From NCBI RefSeq assembly GCF_007988945.1, contig NZ_BJVC01000008.1, forward strand, positions 1 to 64,000: 64,000 bases of DNA, in the 5' to 3' direction. Position numbers and translations under genes: made by a program. Within the stretch, counting starts at the first letter, position 1; each line of letters opens with the position of its first letter. The notes under the pieces are model-generated. The model ran no database searches. It was not told the origin of the DNA and was given only the letters and a program-made list of their open reading frames with translations. Origin of the DNA: Swaminathania salitolerans (lineage in GTDB: Bacteria > Pseudomonadota > Alphaproteobacteria > Acetobacterales > Acetobacteraceae). Positions 28,401 to 34,492 of this stretch are shown one piece after another.

Positions 28401-29049
28401 CGCCGAAAATCTGCACTTCGAGATGGCGCGCGCGCTCGATGAATTTCTCGACGAAGACGCCCGCATCGCCGAAATTATTGCTGCCGAGCTGACGGACGGT
28501 CTCGAAAATCCCGGTCAGTTCCGTCTCGTCGCGGCAGATACGCATGCCTATTCCGCCGCCGCCAGCCGTGCTTTTGAGCATGACGGGATAGCCGGTCCGT
28601 GACGCTGCCGCACAGGCTTCCTCGACCGAGGAAAGCAATGGAGACCCTTCCAGAAGAGGGACGTCCTGCGATGCGGCGAGAGCGCGGGCCTCATGTTTGA
28701 GGCCGAAGGCGCGCAGATGATCCGGCTCGGGCCCTATGAAAATCATGCCCGCATCGGCGCAGGCCTGCGCGAATGCGGCATTCTCCGAGAGGAAGCCATA
28801 ACCGGGGTGAATTGCCGAAGCGCCGGTTTCCCGGGCGATTGCGATGATGCGTTCGGCCTGCAGGTAGGTCTGTGCGGCACTGCCTTCGCCCAGGCAGATA
28901 GCGATATCCGCCTCGCGGACATGGCGGCTCGCGACATCGGCTTCAGCATAGATGGCGACGGGAGAAATGCCCATCTGACGCAGCGTACGGATGATCCGGC
29001 AGGCAATTGCGCCGCGATTGGCAATCAGTATGCGATCGAATATCGGCAT
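25420..29049 (-). CDS. Biotin-dependent guanidine (urea-type) carboxylase
   Basis: This family carboxylates urea or guanidine with ATP and bicarbonate. The 1209-residue protein holds, in order, a biotin carboxylase (about 1-450, with KSTAGGGGIGM and the catalytic EVNTRLQVEHGVTE), a KipA/AHS2-like domain (about 475-790, starting TTIQDYPGRLGYWNVG), a KipI/AHS1-like domain (about 800-1010) and a C-terminal biotinyl domain with MLESMKIEI. Databases would usually say urea carboxylase. The guanidine-I riboswitch on its leader and the DUF1989 pair and allophanate hydrolase across the intergenic region favour guanidine; the product would be carboxyguanidine. The ATG at 29049 gives the canonical MPIFDRILIANRG start. 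An in-frame ATG at 29106 abuts the aptamer and would add 19 residues. Confidence 0.9.
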   Translation of the reverse strand: MPIFDRILIANRGAIACRIIRTLRQMGISPVAIYAEADVASRHVREADIAICLGEGSAAQTYLQAERIIAIARETGASAIHPGYGFLSENAAFAQACADAGMIFIGPEPDHLRAFGLKHEARALAASQDVPLLEGSPLLSSVEEACAAASRTGYPVMLKSTAGGGGIGMRICRDETELTGIFETVRQLGSNNFGDAGVFVEKFIERARHLEVQIFGDGRGGVISLGVRDCSVQRRNQKVIEETPAPGLPDGLADALCDAAIRLGRAVSYRNAGTVEFVYDSITRGWYFLEVNTRLQVEHGVTEEVWGVDLVRWMIELEAGTLPPLEQLASGLKPSGHAIEARLYAEDPGKNFQPAPGLLTEVAFPPSDKGSLRIDGWLEAGVEISPFFDPMVAKFIAHAPSREAAIARLDDALAATRLYGTETNRTYLRQILAFEPFLTGAPWTRCLETLAFETARIDVISGGTQTTIQDYPGRLGYWNVGVPPSGPMDSRAFRLGNALLGNPPETPGLEITMSGPILRFTRETLAVVTGADIPVSIDNRPCAMGTVLRIGAGETLTLGTARKGTRAMLCLHGGLAVPAYLGSRATFTLGQFGGHAGRAIRAGDVLHLGSPDRSPVPVEGASLAPELYPVPQDETGATRILRVIYGPHGAPEYFTPAYVETFLAAEWEVHFNSNRTGIRLIGPRPEWVRDSGGEAGLHPSNIHDNPYAIGAVDFTGDMPVILGPDGPSLGGFVCLVTIIEADLWQLGQLRAGDRLRFVPVDLETARRLSLAQNAEIATLSPRVVPWAPVRPQSPVVLSLGEGALGLVARLAGDTALLVEIGEATLDIALRFRVHALMQAFEHDCPAGVIDLTPGIRSLQIHYVPEKLPLPSLLSYLSTLWRDVTENRDIRVQSRTVHLPLSWDDPACRLAIEKYATTVRPNAPWCPSNIEFIRRINGLQTTKAVQDLVFDARYLVMGLGDVYLGAPVATPLDPRHRLVTTKYNPARTWTAENSVGIGGAYLCVYGMEGPGGYQFIGRTLQMWVRYRLPDAFGGKPWLLRFFDQLRFFPVSTGELEVIRRDFPLGRYAPRIEEGTLSLSEYEAFLDRNRSEIATFRAHQAEAFEAERRYWIEAGLDRFESGDAVLSTEDDRPLDEGEIAIESSIAGNVWQVLVSEGETVSAGQTVAMLESMKIEIAVQSPAAGTIRAVRVAPGGLARAGQTIMVLAQENP

Positions 29050-29104
29050 GGGATATCTTGCTCCGAGAGTGCGCACAAGCAGCCGTCCTCTCGAACGGTG
29101 CAAC

Positions 29105-29210
29105 ATGTTCTCCCGGGCTTTTGTCCCGCCGTGTAACCCCGCTTGCGCAAGGCCGCCCGCTCTCGGACCAGCCAGCCGATCCGTCGGATCGAATGCGGAA
29201 CCCTAGCGCG
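29105..29210 (-). ncRNA. Guanidine-I (ykkC) riboswitch in the carboxylase leader
   Basis: On the minus strand the conserved blocks appear in family order: CTAGGGTTCCG (from 29206), a GATCCG-ac-(C)GGATC type stem, CTGGTCCGAGAG, a CTTGCGCAAG stem, and ACACGGCGGGACAAAAGC followed by CCGGGAGA ending at 29109. These are the diagnostic blocks of the guanidine-I aptamer. The carboxylase ATG follows 60 nt later. Downstream, CGAGAG (29093-29088) can pair with CTCTCG (29069-29064), which touches the GGAG ribosome binding site. Alternatively the aptamer's CCGGGAG can pair with CTCTCGG. This points to translational control. Confidence 0.9.
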
Positions 29211-29243
29211 CCAGATGTCGACTTTCATGACGATGCGTATGGT

Positions 29244-29249
29244 CGTCAA
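29244..29249 (-). promoter_or_regulatory. Possible -35 element for the carboxylase transcript
   Basis: TTGACG on the minus strand lies about 40 bp upstream of the aptamer core. A weak GAAAGT follows at 17-bp spacing (29226-29221), which would start transcription just before the riboswitch. The -10 match is poor. Confidence 0.3.
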
Positions 29250-29310
29250 GAGCGCAGATTGTTTTATCGGAACGTAACGAACATATATCGTTTCGCTTGA
29301 ACAATTTTAA

Positions 29311-29339
29311 TTGCACCTTCCTTTCCGATGACGTTATGA
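29311..29339 (+). promoter_or_regulatory. Probable promoter for the permease/guanidine operon
   Basis: TTGCAC (29311-29316) and TTATGA (29334-29339) are separated by 17 bp. The predicted transcription start is near 29346, directly at the 5' edge of the rightward aptamer. The region between the two aptamers (29211-29345) is unusually AT-rich for this genome, consistent with back-to-back promoters. Confidence 0.45.
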
Positions 29340-29348
29340 AAAACAGGA

Positions 29349-29452
29349 AGCAGCTAGGGTTCCGATTCGGTCTTTGCCGAATGACTGGTCCGAGAGCGCG
29401 CGGCCTTGCCATATGCAAGGTTACACGGCGGGACAAAAGCCCGGGAGATATC
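29349..29452 (+). ncRNA. Guanidine-I (ykkC) riboswitch in the permease leader
   Basis: The conserved blocks are in order: CTAGGGTTCCG (from 29354), the stem ATTCGG-6-CCGAAT (29365-29382), CTGGTCCGAGAG, the stem CCTTGC-5-GCAAGG (29404-29420), ACACGGCGGGACAAAAGC and CCGGGAGA ending at 29448. It is strongly similar, block for block, to the minus-strand copy 150 bp away. Guanidine binding is expected to switch on the downstream permease, DUF1989 and allophanate hydrolase genes. Confidence 0.93.
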
Positions 29453-29459
29453 TGATGCC

Positions 29460-29504
29460 GGAAATGGCGTCGCATATCTCCTGCGAGATGCGTGCGTCAT
29501 TTCC
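29460..29504 (+). promoter_or_regulatory. Expression platform hairpin of the permease riboswitch
   Basis: Outer arms GGAAATG (29460-29466) and CATTTCC (29498-29504) enclose an inner stem, GCAT-AT-CTC (29472-29480) with GAGATGC (29485-29491). ATATCTCC (29474-29481) is also perfectly complementary to GGAGATAT (29444-29451) at the 3' edge of the aptamer, so the two folds exclude each other. No T-run follows, which favours control of translation. CATTTCC could otherwise pair with the downstream GGGAAGGA ribosome binding site. Confidence 0.5.
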
Positions 29505-29527
29505 AACCGACTTGATTCGGGAAGGAT

Positions 29528-29629
29528 ATGACGATGAAACGGCGCAAGATCTCGGTTACGACCGATACGGTTGCTGACACCTCTTTCGGAGCGATGCTCC
29601 CTTTCCCGCTCCCGATTCCGGCAGCATGA
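29528..29629 (+). CDS. 33-residue leader ORF overlapping the permease start
   Basis: A short frame starts with ATG at 29528, directly after a strong GGGAAGGA ribosome binding site. It reads MTMKRRKISVTTD and ends PLPIPAA. Its TGA overlaps the permease ATG (ATGA at 29626-29629). The permease has no strong ribosome binding site of its own, so coupled translation through this ORF is plausible. The peptide has a basic start and a proline-rich end and resembles nothing I know. A second overlapping frame (29454-29577, 40 residues) also starts just after the aptamer. Neither is proven to be translated. Confidence 0.45.
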   Translation: MTMKRRKISVTTDTVADTSFGAMLPFPLPIPAA

Positions 29630-31182
29630 TCGCCGACGATATACGCGTGAAGACGCGTCATCCCGCAGGACGACAGAAGGTCGCGTCCACCTCGCTGAAG
29701 GATGAGGAGCGTCTCGCGCTTTTCGGCTATCAGCAGGAGCTGCGCCGGGATCTCGGTCCTTTCGCCTCCTTCGCTGCGGGATTTTCCTTCGTTTCCGTCC
29801 TCACGACGGTTTTCGAGATGTTCCCTCTCGGATACGGGTTCGGAGGACCCGTCTTTTTCTGGACGTGGCCGCTGGTCTTTTTCGGCCAGTTCTGCGTCGC
29901 GCTGTGCTTTGCCGAGCTGGCCGCGCGTTTTCCCGTAGCCGGGGCGATCTATCAATGGTCGACGCGTCTCGCATCCCCCGGCATCGGCTGGATGGCGGGC
30001 TGGCTCACGCTGATCGGTTATATCGTCAGTGTGTCTGCGATCGCGATTGCCATGCAGTCGATTTTGCCGAGCTTGTGGGACGGTTTTCAGCTCGTCGGCG
30101 GCAGTGCGGACATCACCACCCTGACAGGTGCGGAAAACGCGATCATTCTCGGTACGCTCACCATCCTGACGAGTACTCTGATTTCCTGCATAGGCGTGCG
30201 GATTTCCGCTTTCGTCACCGTTGCGGGCGTCTATGCCGAGATGCTGGGGCTCTGTCTTCTGATCGCAGCGCTTTTCATGAATATACGGCGGGGCTTTTCG
30301 GTGACGATGGATATGACCCATCTCTCACCCGGCATGACGCCGCACGGCGCGTTTCTCGCTTCCATGCTCATGGCCGTATATGTGATGTACGGGTTCGACA
30401 GTGCGGCGGAGCTTTCGGAAGAAACGCGCCGGCCCGATCTCGTTGCGCCCAAGGCGATCGTGCGGTGTCTGCTCCTCTCTTTCGTGGCAGGCGGGCTCGT
30501 GATTCTCGGGACATTGATGGCAGCACCCTCGCTCGGCTCCGGTGAGCTCGCGACGATCGGTATCCCCTATGTCATTCACGCGATCACATCGGGCGTCACC
30601 GGTCATATCCTTCTGGCGACCGTAGCCATTTCGGTCTTTTCCGCAACGATCGCCATCCAGACCTCTGCCTCGCGTGTCCTGTTCTCCATGTCGCGGGACG
30701 GGGTCATACCGGGATGCAGGCGCCTGGGCGGAATCTCGTCGCGGACCGGAACGCCGATCACGGCCACGATCGTGGTCGGCATCCTGAGCATAGGGTTTCT
30801 CTGGGTCAATTTCGGGGATGCGTCCCTTTTCAGTGCGATCACCGCATCTGCCGTTACTGTGACCTATCTTGCTTATCTGATGGTGACCCTCCCGCTCCTG
30901 GTCCGGCGCGTGCAATGGCTGCGCGGCGGAAGCCCGAGCTATGGCTTCAGGGTGAAGGGACGCACATGGCGCGCGGGCGTCAATATCGTCGCCGTCGTGA
31001 GCGGGGCGGCCTTTTTCATCAATACGCTCTGGCCACGCATGGCCGTGTTCGATCCCTCCGGAGAGCGTCCCGGCATGGTGGCGTTTCCGGTTGTCTTTCT
31101 CGGTGCTGCGCTCGGGCTGGGACTGATTCTCCGGAAGATCCGGTCTGCTCGCCGGGATCATTTTTCTCACAAGGAACTCTGA
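29626..31182 (+). CDS. APC-superfamily permease, probable guanidine (or guanidine-compound) transporter
   Basis: This is an integral membrane transporter of the amino acid-polyamine-organocation superfamily, 518 residues and about twelve helices. A soluble N-terminal stretch of about 45 residues includes LKDEERLALFGYQQELRRDLG, a pattern common at the start of APC permeases. The helix 1 substrate region reads FASFAAGFSFVSVLT, and later VYVMYGFDSAAELSEETRRP is typical of the family. It is the first large gene downstream of the guanidine-I riboswitch and sits in one operon with the DUF1989 and allophanate hydrolase genes. The context, not the protein, suggests guanidine as substrate. Confidence 0.85.
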   Translation: MIADDIRVKTRHPAGRQKVASTSLKDEERLALFGYQQELRRDLGPFASFAAGFSFVSVLTTVFEMFPLGYGFGGPVFFWTWPLVFFGQFCVALCFAELAARFPVAGAIYQWSTRLASPGIGWMAGWLTLIGYIVSVSAIAIAMQSILPSLWDGFQLVGGSADITTLTGAENAIILGTLTILTSTLISCIGVRISAFVTVAGVYAEMLGLCLLIAALFMNIRRGFSVTMDMTHLSPGMTPHGAFLASMLMAVYVMYGFDSAAELSEETRRPDLVAPKAIVRCLLLSFVAGGLVILGTLMAAPSLGSGELATIGIPYVIHAITSGVTGHILLATVAISVFSATIAIQTSASRVLFSMSRDGVIPGCRRLGGISSRTGTPITATIVVGILSIGFLWVNFGDASLFSAITASAVTVTYLAYLMVTLPLLVRRVQWLRGGSPSYGFRVKGRTWRAGVNIVAVVSGAAFFINTLWPRMAVFDPSGERPGMVAFPVVFLGAALGLGLILRKIRSARRDHFSHKEL

Positions 31183-31183
31183 C

Positions 31184-31921
31184 GTGATCAAATCTGCGCA
31201 GATACCCTCCACCGCTGCGGTTCTCTACCGGGAGACGATCCCGGGAGGCGGACACCGATCTCTCGTCGTCAAGGCGGGATGGCAATTGCGGCTGACTGCG
31301 TGCGACAGAAACGCCAATCTGGCACTGGTCGCGTTCAATGCCGCTCTGACAAGCGAAAGACTGAACCTTCCCGATACGCTCAAGGCCCAGCATACGGCCT
31401 TTCTCACGAAGGGACATTGCCTTCACTCCGATATGGGGCGCGTCCTGCTTGCGATTACCGAGGATCGCTGCGGCTGGCATGACTGTTTCGGAGGCGTTCT
31501 CAATGCGGTCGAGACGGAAGAGAAATACGGCTCCGGGCGGTTTCAGGATCTGCGAAACGCCTTCTTTCGCAACGGTTACGATAATCTGCTTGTCGAACTC
31601 GGGAAATGGGATCTCGACGCACGGGACATTCCGATGGTCGTCAATCTCTTCAGCAAGGTGGCGGTCGGGTCCGGGGGCGTGCTTCGTTTTGTCCCCGATC
31701 ATGCGCAGCCGGGTCAGGATGTGGTGCTTCACGCGCTGATGGATACGCTCGTCGTCATGACGGCCGTACCGCACCCGATGGATCCGTCCCCGTCCTACAC
31801 ACCCGGTTCCGTCTCATTCGCCATCGAGGACGCATCGGATCCCGCCGCTCTGGACGCCTGTCGCCGGTCCTGCGGGGAAAACGAACGCGCCTTTCGCAAC
31901 ACCGAAATTTTCTGTCTGTAA
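31184..31921 (+). CDS. DUF1989 protein (urea carboxylase-associated type 1), probable carboxyguanidine deiminase subunit
   Basis: This is one of two DUF1989 proteins formerly called urea carboxylase- or urea amidolyase-associated. Pairs of them have been shown to form a carboxyguanidine deiminase (CgdAB) that converts carboxyguanidine to allophanate and ammonia. The 245-residue product shows SDMGRVLLAITEDRCGWHDCFGG-type metal-site residues (the Cys and His in RCGWHD) and NLFSKVAVG. It starts at a GTG (31184) two bases after the permease stop, with AAGGA upstream. Which Cgd subunit it is cannot be decided here. Confidence 0.85.
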   Translation: MIKSAQIPSTAAVLYRETIPGGGHRSLVVKAGWQLRLTACDRNANLALVAFNAALTSERLNLPDTLKAQHTAFLTKGHCLHSDMGRVLLAITEDRCGWHDCFGGVLNAVETEEKYGSGRFQDLRNAFFRNGYDNLLVELGKWDLDARDIPMVVNLFSKVAVGSGGVLRFVPDHAQPGQDVVLHALMDTLVVMTAVPHPMDPSPSYTPGSVSFAIEDASDPAALDACRRSCGENERAFRNTEIFCL

Positions 31922-31934
31922 GGGAGTACGCCGG

Positions 31935-32582
31935 ATGACCATGAGCGCGAGCCAACGCGATCCCGTCAATGCCGTGTTTCGCCATGTTATCGGTGCGGGA
32001 GAGCCGGGAATTTTCGACGTGAAGAAGGGGCAGACGCTGCGCCTTCTGGATCTGGAAGGTAACCAGGCGGTCGATACGCTTTTCTACAATGCACGCAATA
32101 TCCGTGAACGGTACGACGCGCAGCGCACCATCCGTCGGCAGAATGCCTTGTTCCTGACGACAGGTACGGTGCTGTATTCCAGTCTCGGGCACCCGATGGC
32201 GACGATCACTGCCGATACCTGCGGTCGGCACGATACGCTCGGCGGGGCCTGTGCGCAGGAAAGCAACACCACACGTTATGCGGCCGACCGGTTTCATATG
32301 CATGCGTGCCGCACGAACTTCCTTTGCAGCTGCCTCAATGACGGGCGGTTGACCAAGCGCGATCTGACCGCGAACGTGAATTTCTTCATGAACGTTCCCG
32401 TCGAGCCGGATGGCTCGCTGGTCTTTGCTGATGGCGTGTCGGCACCGCTCAAATATGTGGAAATGCGCGCGGAGATCGATCTGATCGTCGTCATTTCCAA
32501 TTGTCCACAGCTGAACAATCCCTGCAATGCCTGGAATCCGACACCCACGGAGGTCATCGTCTGGGACGATACGGCAGCCTGA
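31935..32582 (+). CDS. DUF1989 protein (urea carboxylase-associated type 2), probable carboxyguanidine deiminase subunit
   Basis: This is the second DUF1989 protein of the pair, 215 residues. It begins with a beta-rich fold (GEPGIFDVKKGQTLRLLDL, then GNQAVDTLFYNA). Probable metal ligands lie in TCGRHDTLGG and FHMHACRTNFL. The C-terminal NCPQLNNPCN motif is typical of the family. GGGAG precedes its ATG, 13 bp after the first DUF1989 gene. Together the two are expected to deiminate carboxyguanidine, the product of the divergent carboxylase, in the cytoplasm. Confidence 0.87.
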   Translation: MTMSASQRDPVNAVFRHVIGAGEPGIFDVKKGQTLRLLDLEGNQAVDTLFYNARNIRERYDAQRTIRRQNALFLTTGTVLYSSLGHPMATITADTCGRHDTLGGACAQESNTTRYAADRFHMHACRTNFLCSCLNDGRLTKRDLTANVNFFMNVPVEPDGSLVFADGVSAPLKYVEMRAEIDLIVVISNCPQLNNPCNAWNPTPTEVIVWDDTAA

Positions 32583-32615
32583 GATCGCTCCCCCGAGCCA
32601 GTATTTGCGAAGTAG

Positions 32616-34430
32616 ATGAAGATGATCGAATTGCCGCGACTCGACCTCCAGACCCTGCATGCCGCCTATCGCGACGGCGCTTTTACGCCTCGGATCCTGA
32701 TCGATGCCTTGCGCGATCGGGCCATGGCGCTTAACGACTATTATCGCGCCTTTATCCATATTCTGGATCCGTCGGAACTCGAGCCGGTCCTGCACCGTCT
32801 CGAGCGTGGGACGATGGACGACTTTCCGCTCTACGGTGTACCGTTTGCGATAAAGGACAATATCGATCTGGCGGGGGTGCCCACGACGGCAGCCTGTCCG
32901 GCTTTCGCCTATACGTCCGACAGATCGGCGACCGTCGTGGAGCGGCTTCTGATGCTTGGCGCCGTTCCCGTCGCGAAAACCAATCTCGACCAGTTCGCCA
33001 CCGGACTCAGCGGCACACGGTCCCCCTACGGAATCTGTCGCAACGCTGTGTCCGACCGGCATCCTTCCGGCGGATCGAGCTCCGGCTCTGCCGTCTCTGT
33101 CGCTCTCGGGCTCGCAAGTTTCGCCCTTGGCACGGATACTGCCGGTAGCGGACGCATTCCGGCCGCCTACAACAACCTCGTCGGTCTCAAGGCGAGTTGC
33201 GGACTGATTTCGACCCGGGGTGTCGTCCCCGCCTGCCGTAGCCTCGATTGTACGACCCTCCTGACCGCATCGGCAGGGGAGGCCAGTCATCTGCTCGCGC
33301 TTCTGGCGCAGTACGACCCGCTGGATGACTATAGCCGCCGTAATCCGCAATGGAACGGGGCCGCAGGGTTCGGCACGGTATCGGCCGGTTTCCGCTTCGG
33401 CGTGCCCGAAGGGGCAGAATTCGCGGGATGCGTCGAAAGTCCGGCGCTTTTCGCGCAGGCGGTTTCGCGCCTCGAGGCAATGGGAGGCATCGCCGTTTCC
33501 GTCGATCTCTCGGCTTTTCTGGAGGCGGCACGGCTGCTTTACGAAGGCCCCTGGGTTGCCGAGCGTCATCTCGTGGTCGAGGCGCTTCTCGCGCGAGAGC
33601 CGCAGGCGATCTTGCCCGTCATTCGCGATGTGCTGGCGAAAGCGCCCGACTATGCGGCGACGGACGTGTTTTCCGCTTTCTACAGGCTTCGCAAACTCAA
33701 ACGCCGGTGCGATGCCATCCTCGATAATCTGTCTTTTCTGCTGACGCCGACCATGCCGAGGCCGGTGACTCTCGCCGAACTCGAGGCGCAGCCGGTTGCG
33801 GCGAATTCCCTGCTCGGGACCTACACGAATTTCGTCAATCTCCTCGATTACGCGGCGGTGGCCGTACCGTCGGCCTTCATGACCGATGGCCTGCCCTGGG
33901 GCGTGACGCTCGTCGGCAGGTGTTTTACGGATCAGTATCTTCTCAGCGTTGCGGACGCATTTCAGAGAAAATCGGCGCTGCGACTCGCCTGCGATCGCGG
34001 CCTTCCGGGCGCGCCGCCGTCGCGTCCGGTGACTGGAGACCGGATCAGGATCGTCGTTTGTGGCGCCCATCTCGACGGGTTGGCGCTCAACTGGCAATTG
34101 CGTGCACGCGGCGCGTCCCTGATCGAAGCGACGACGACCGCGCCGTGCTACCGGCTTCATGTTCTGGCGGGAGGGGAGCCATTGCGGCCCGGGCTGGAGA
34201 AATGCGCTGAGGGAGGCGCAGCCATTGCCGTGGAGGTATGGGAGATGCCTCAGGTCGAACTCGGTTCGTTTCTCGCCCAGATTCCCGAGCCTCTCGGGCT
34301 CGGCAGGATCGAGCTTGCAGACGGGCGCCGGGAGACGGGGTTTATCTGCGAGGGACTCGCCCTCGCTGCTGCGAAGGACATCACTGCCAGCGGCGGCTGG
34401 CGTGGCTGGCTTCAGGCGCAGGATGTGTGA
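32616..34430 (+). CDS. atzF: Allophanate hydrolase
   Basis: Allophanate hydrolase converts allophanate to two ammonia and two CO2. The 604-residue protein has an N-terminal amidase-signature domain (about 1-450) with the Ser-cisSer-Lys triad: Lys in PFAIKDNIDLAG and serines in HPSGGSSSGSAVSVALG. GTDTAGSGRIPAA is also present. A C-terminal domain (about 465-600) of the type found in AtzF follows; in relatives it decarboxylates the N-carboxycarbamate intermediate. The gene closes the riboswitch-controlled operon, 33 bp after the second DUF1989 gene. The symbol is by family (AtzF/DUR2-like). Confidence 0.92.
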   Translation: MKMIELPRLDLQTLHAAYRDGAFTPRILIDALRDRAMALNDYYRAFIHILDPSELEPVLHRLERGTMDDFPLYGVPFAIKDNIDLAGVPTTAACPAFAYTSDRSATVVERLLMLGAVPVAKTNLDQFATGLSGTRSPYGICRNAVSDRHPSGGSSSGSAVSVALGLASFALGTDTAGSGRIPAAYNNLVGLKASCGLISTRGVVPACRSLDCTTLLTASAGEASHLLALLAQYDPLDDYSRRNPQWNGAAGFGTVSAGFRFGVPEGAEFAGCVESPALFAQAVSRLEAMGGIAVSVDLSAFLEAARLLYEGPWVAERHLVVEALLAREPQAILPVIRDVLAKAPDYAATDVFSAFYRLRKLKRRCDAILDNLSFLLTPTMPRPVTLAELEAQPVAANSLLGTYTNFVNLLDYAAVAVPSAFMTDGLPWGVTLVGRCFTDQYLLSVADAFQRKSALRLACDRGLPGAPPSRPVTGDRIRIVVCGAHLDGLALNWQLRARGASLIEATTTAPCYRLHVLAGGEPLRPGLEKCAEGGAAIAVEVWEMPQVELGSFLAQIPEPLGLGRIELADGRRETGFICEGLALAAAKDITASGGWRGWLQAQDV

Positions 34431-34443
34431 GACGCGGGCTGCA

Positions 34444-34464
34444 TGCACTTACCGCGTGTGCATC
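34444..34464. terminator. Possible shared terminator hairpin
   Basis: ATGCAC pairs with GTGCAT across a 9-base loop between the convergent allophanate hydrolase and dnaB stops. There is no T-run, so the call is weak. Confidence 0.3.
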
Positions 34465-34492
34465 GACCTCACGACACCTGCCCCACGCGGTC

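Noticed and set aside
29105-29452. Transposon terminal inverted repeats
   Set aside because: The arms match a known riboswitch consensus and differ where stems covary. There is no transposase, and the genes outside belong to one pathway.
25420-34430. Plain urea carboxylase/urea amidolyase operon
   Set aside because: Both transcription units carry guanidine-I aptamers and the DUF1989 pair fits carboxyguanidine deiminase; urea remains possible but is less supported.
31755-34448. 897-codon open frame opposite the DUF1989 and allophanate hydrolase genes
   Set aside because: It spans several real genes on the other strand and has no protein signature.
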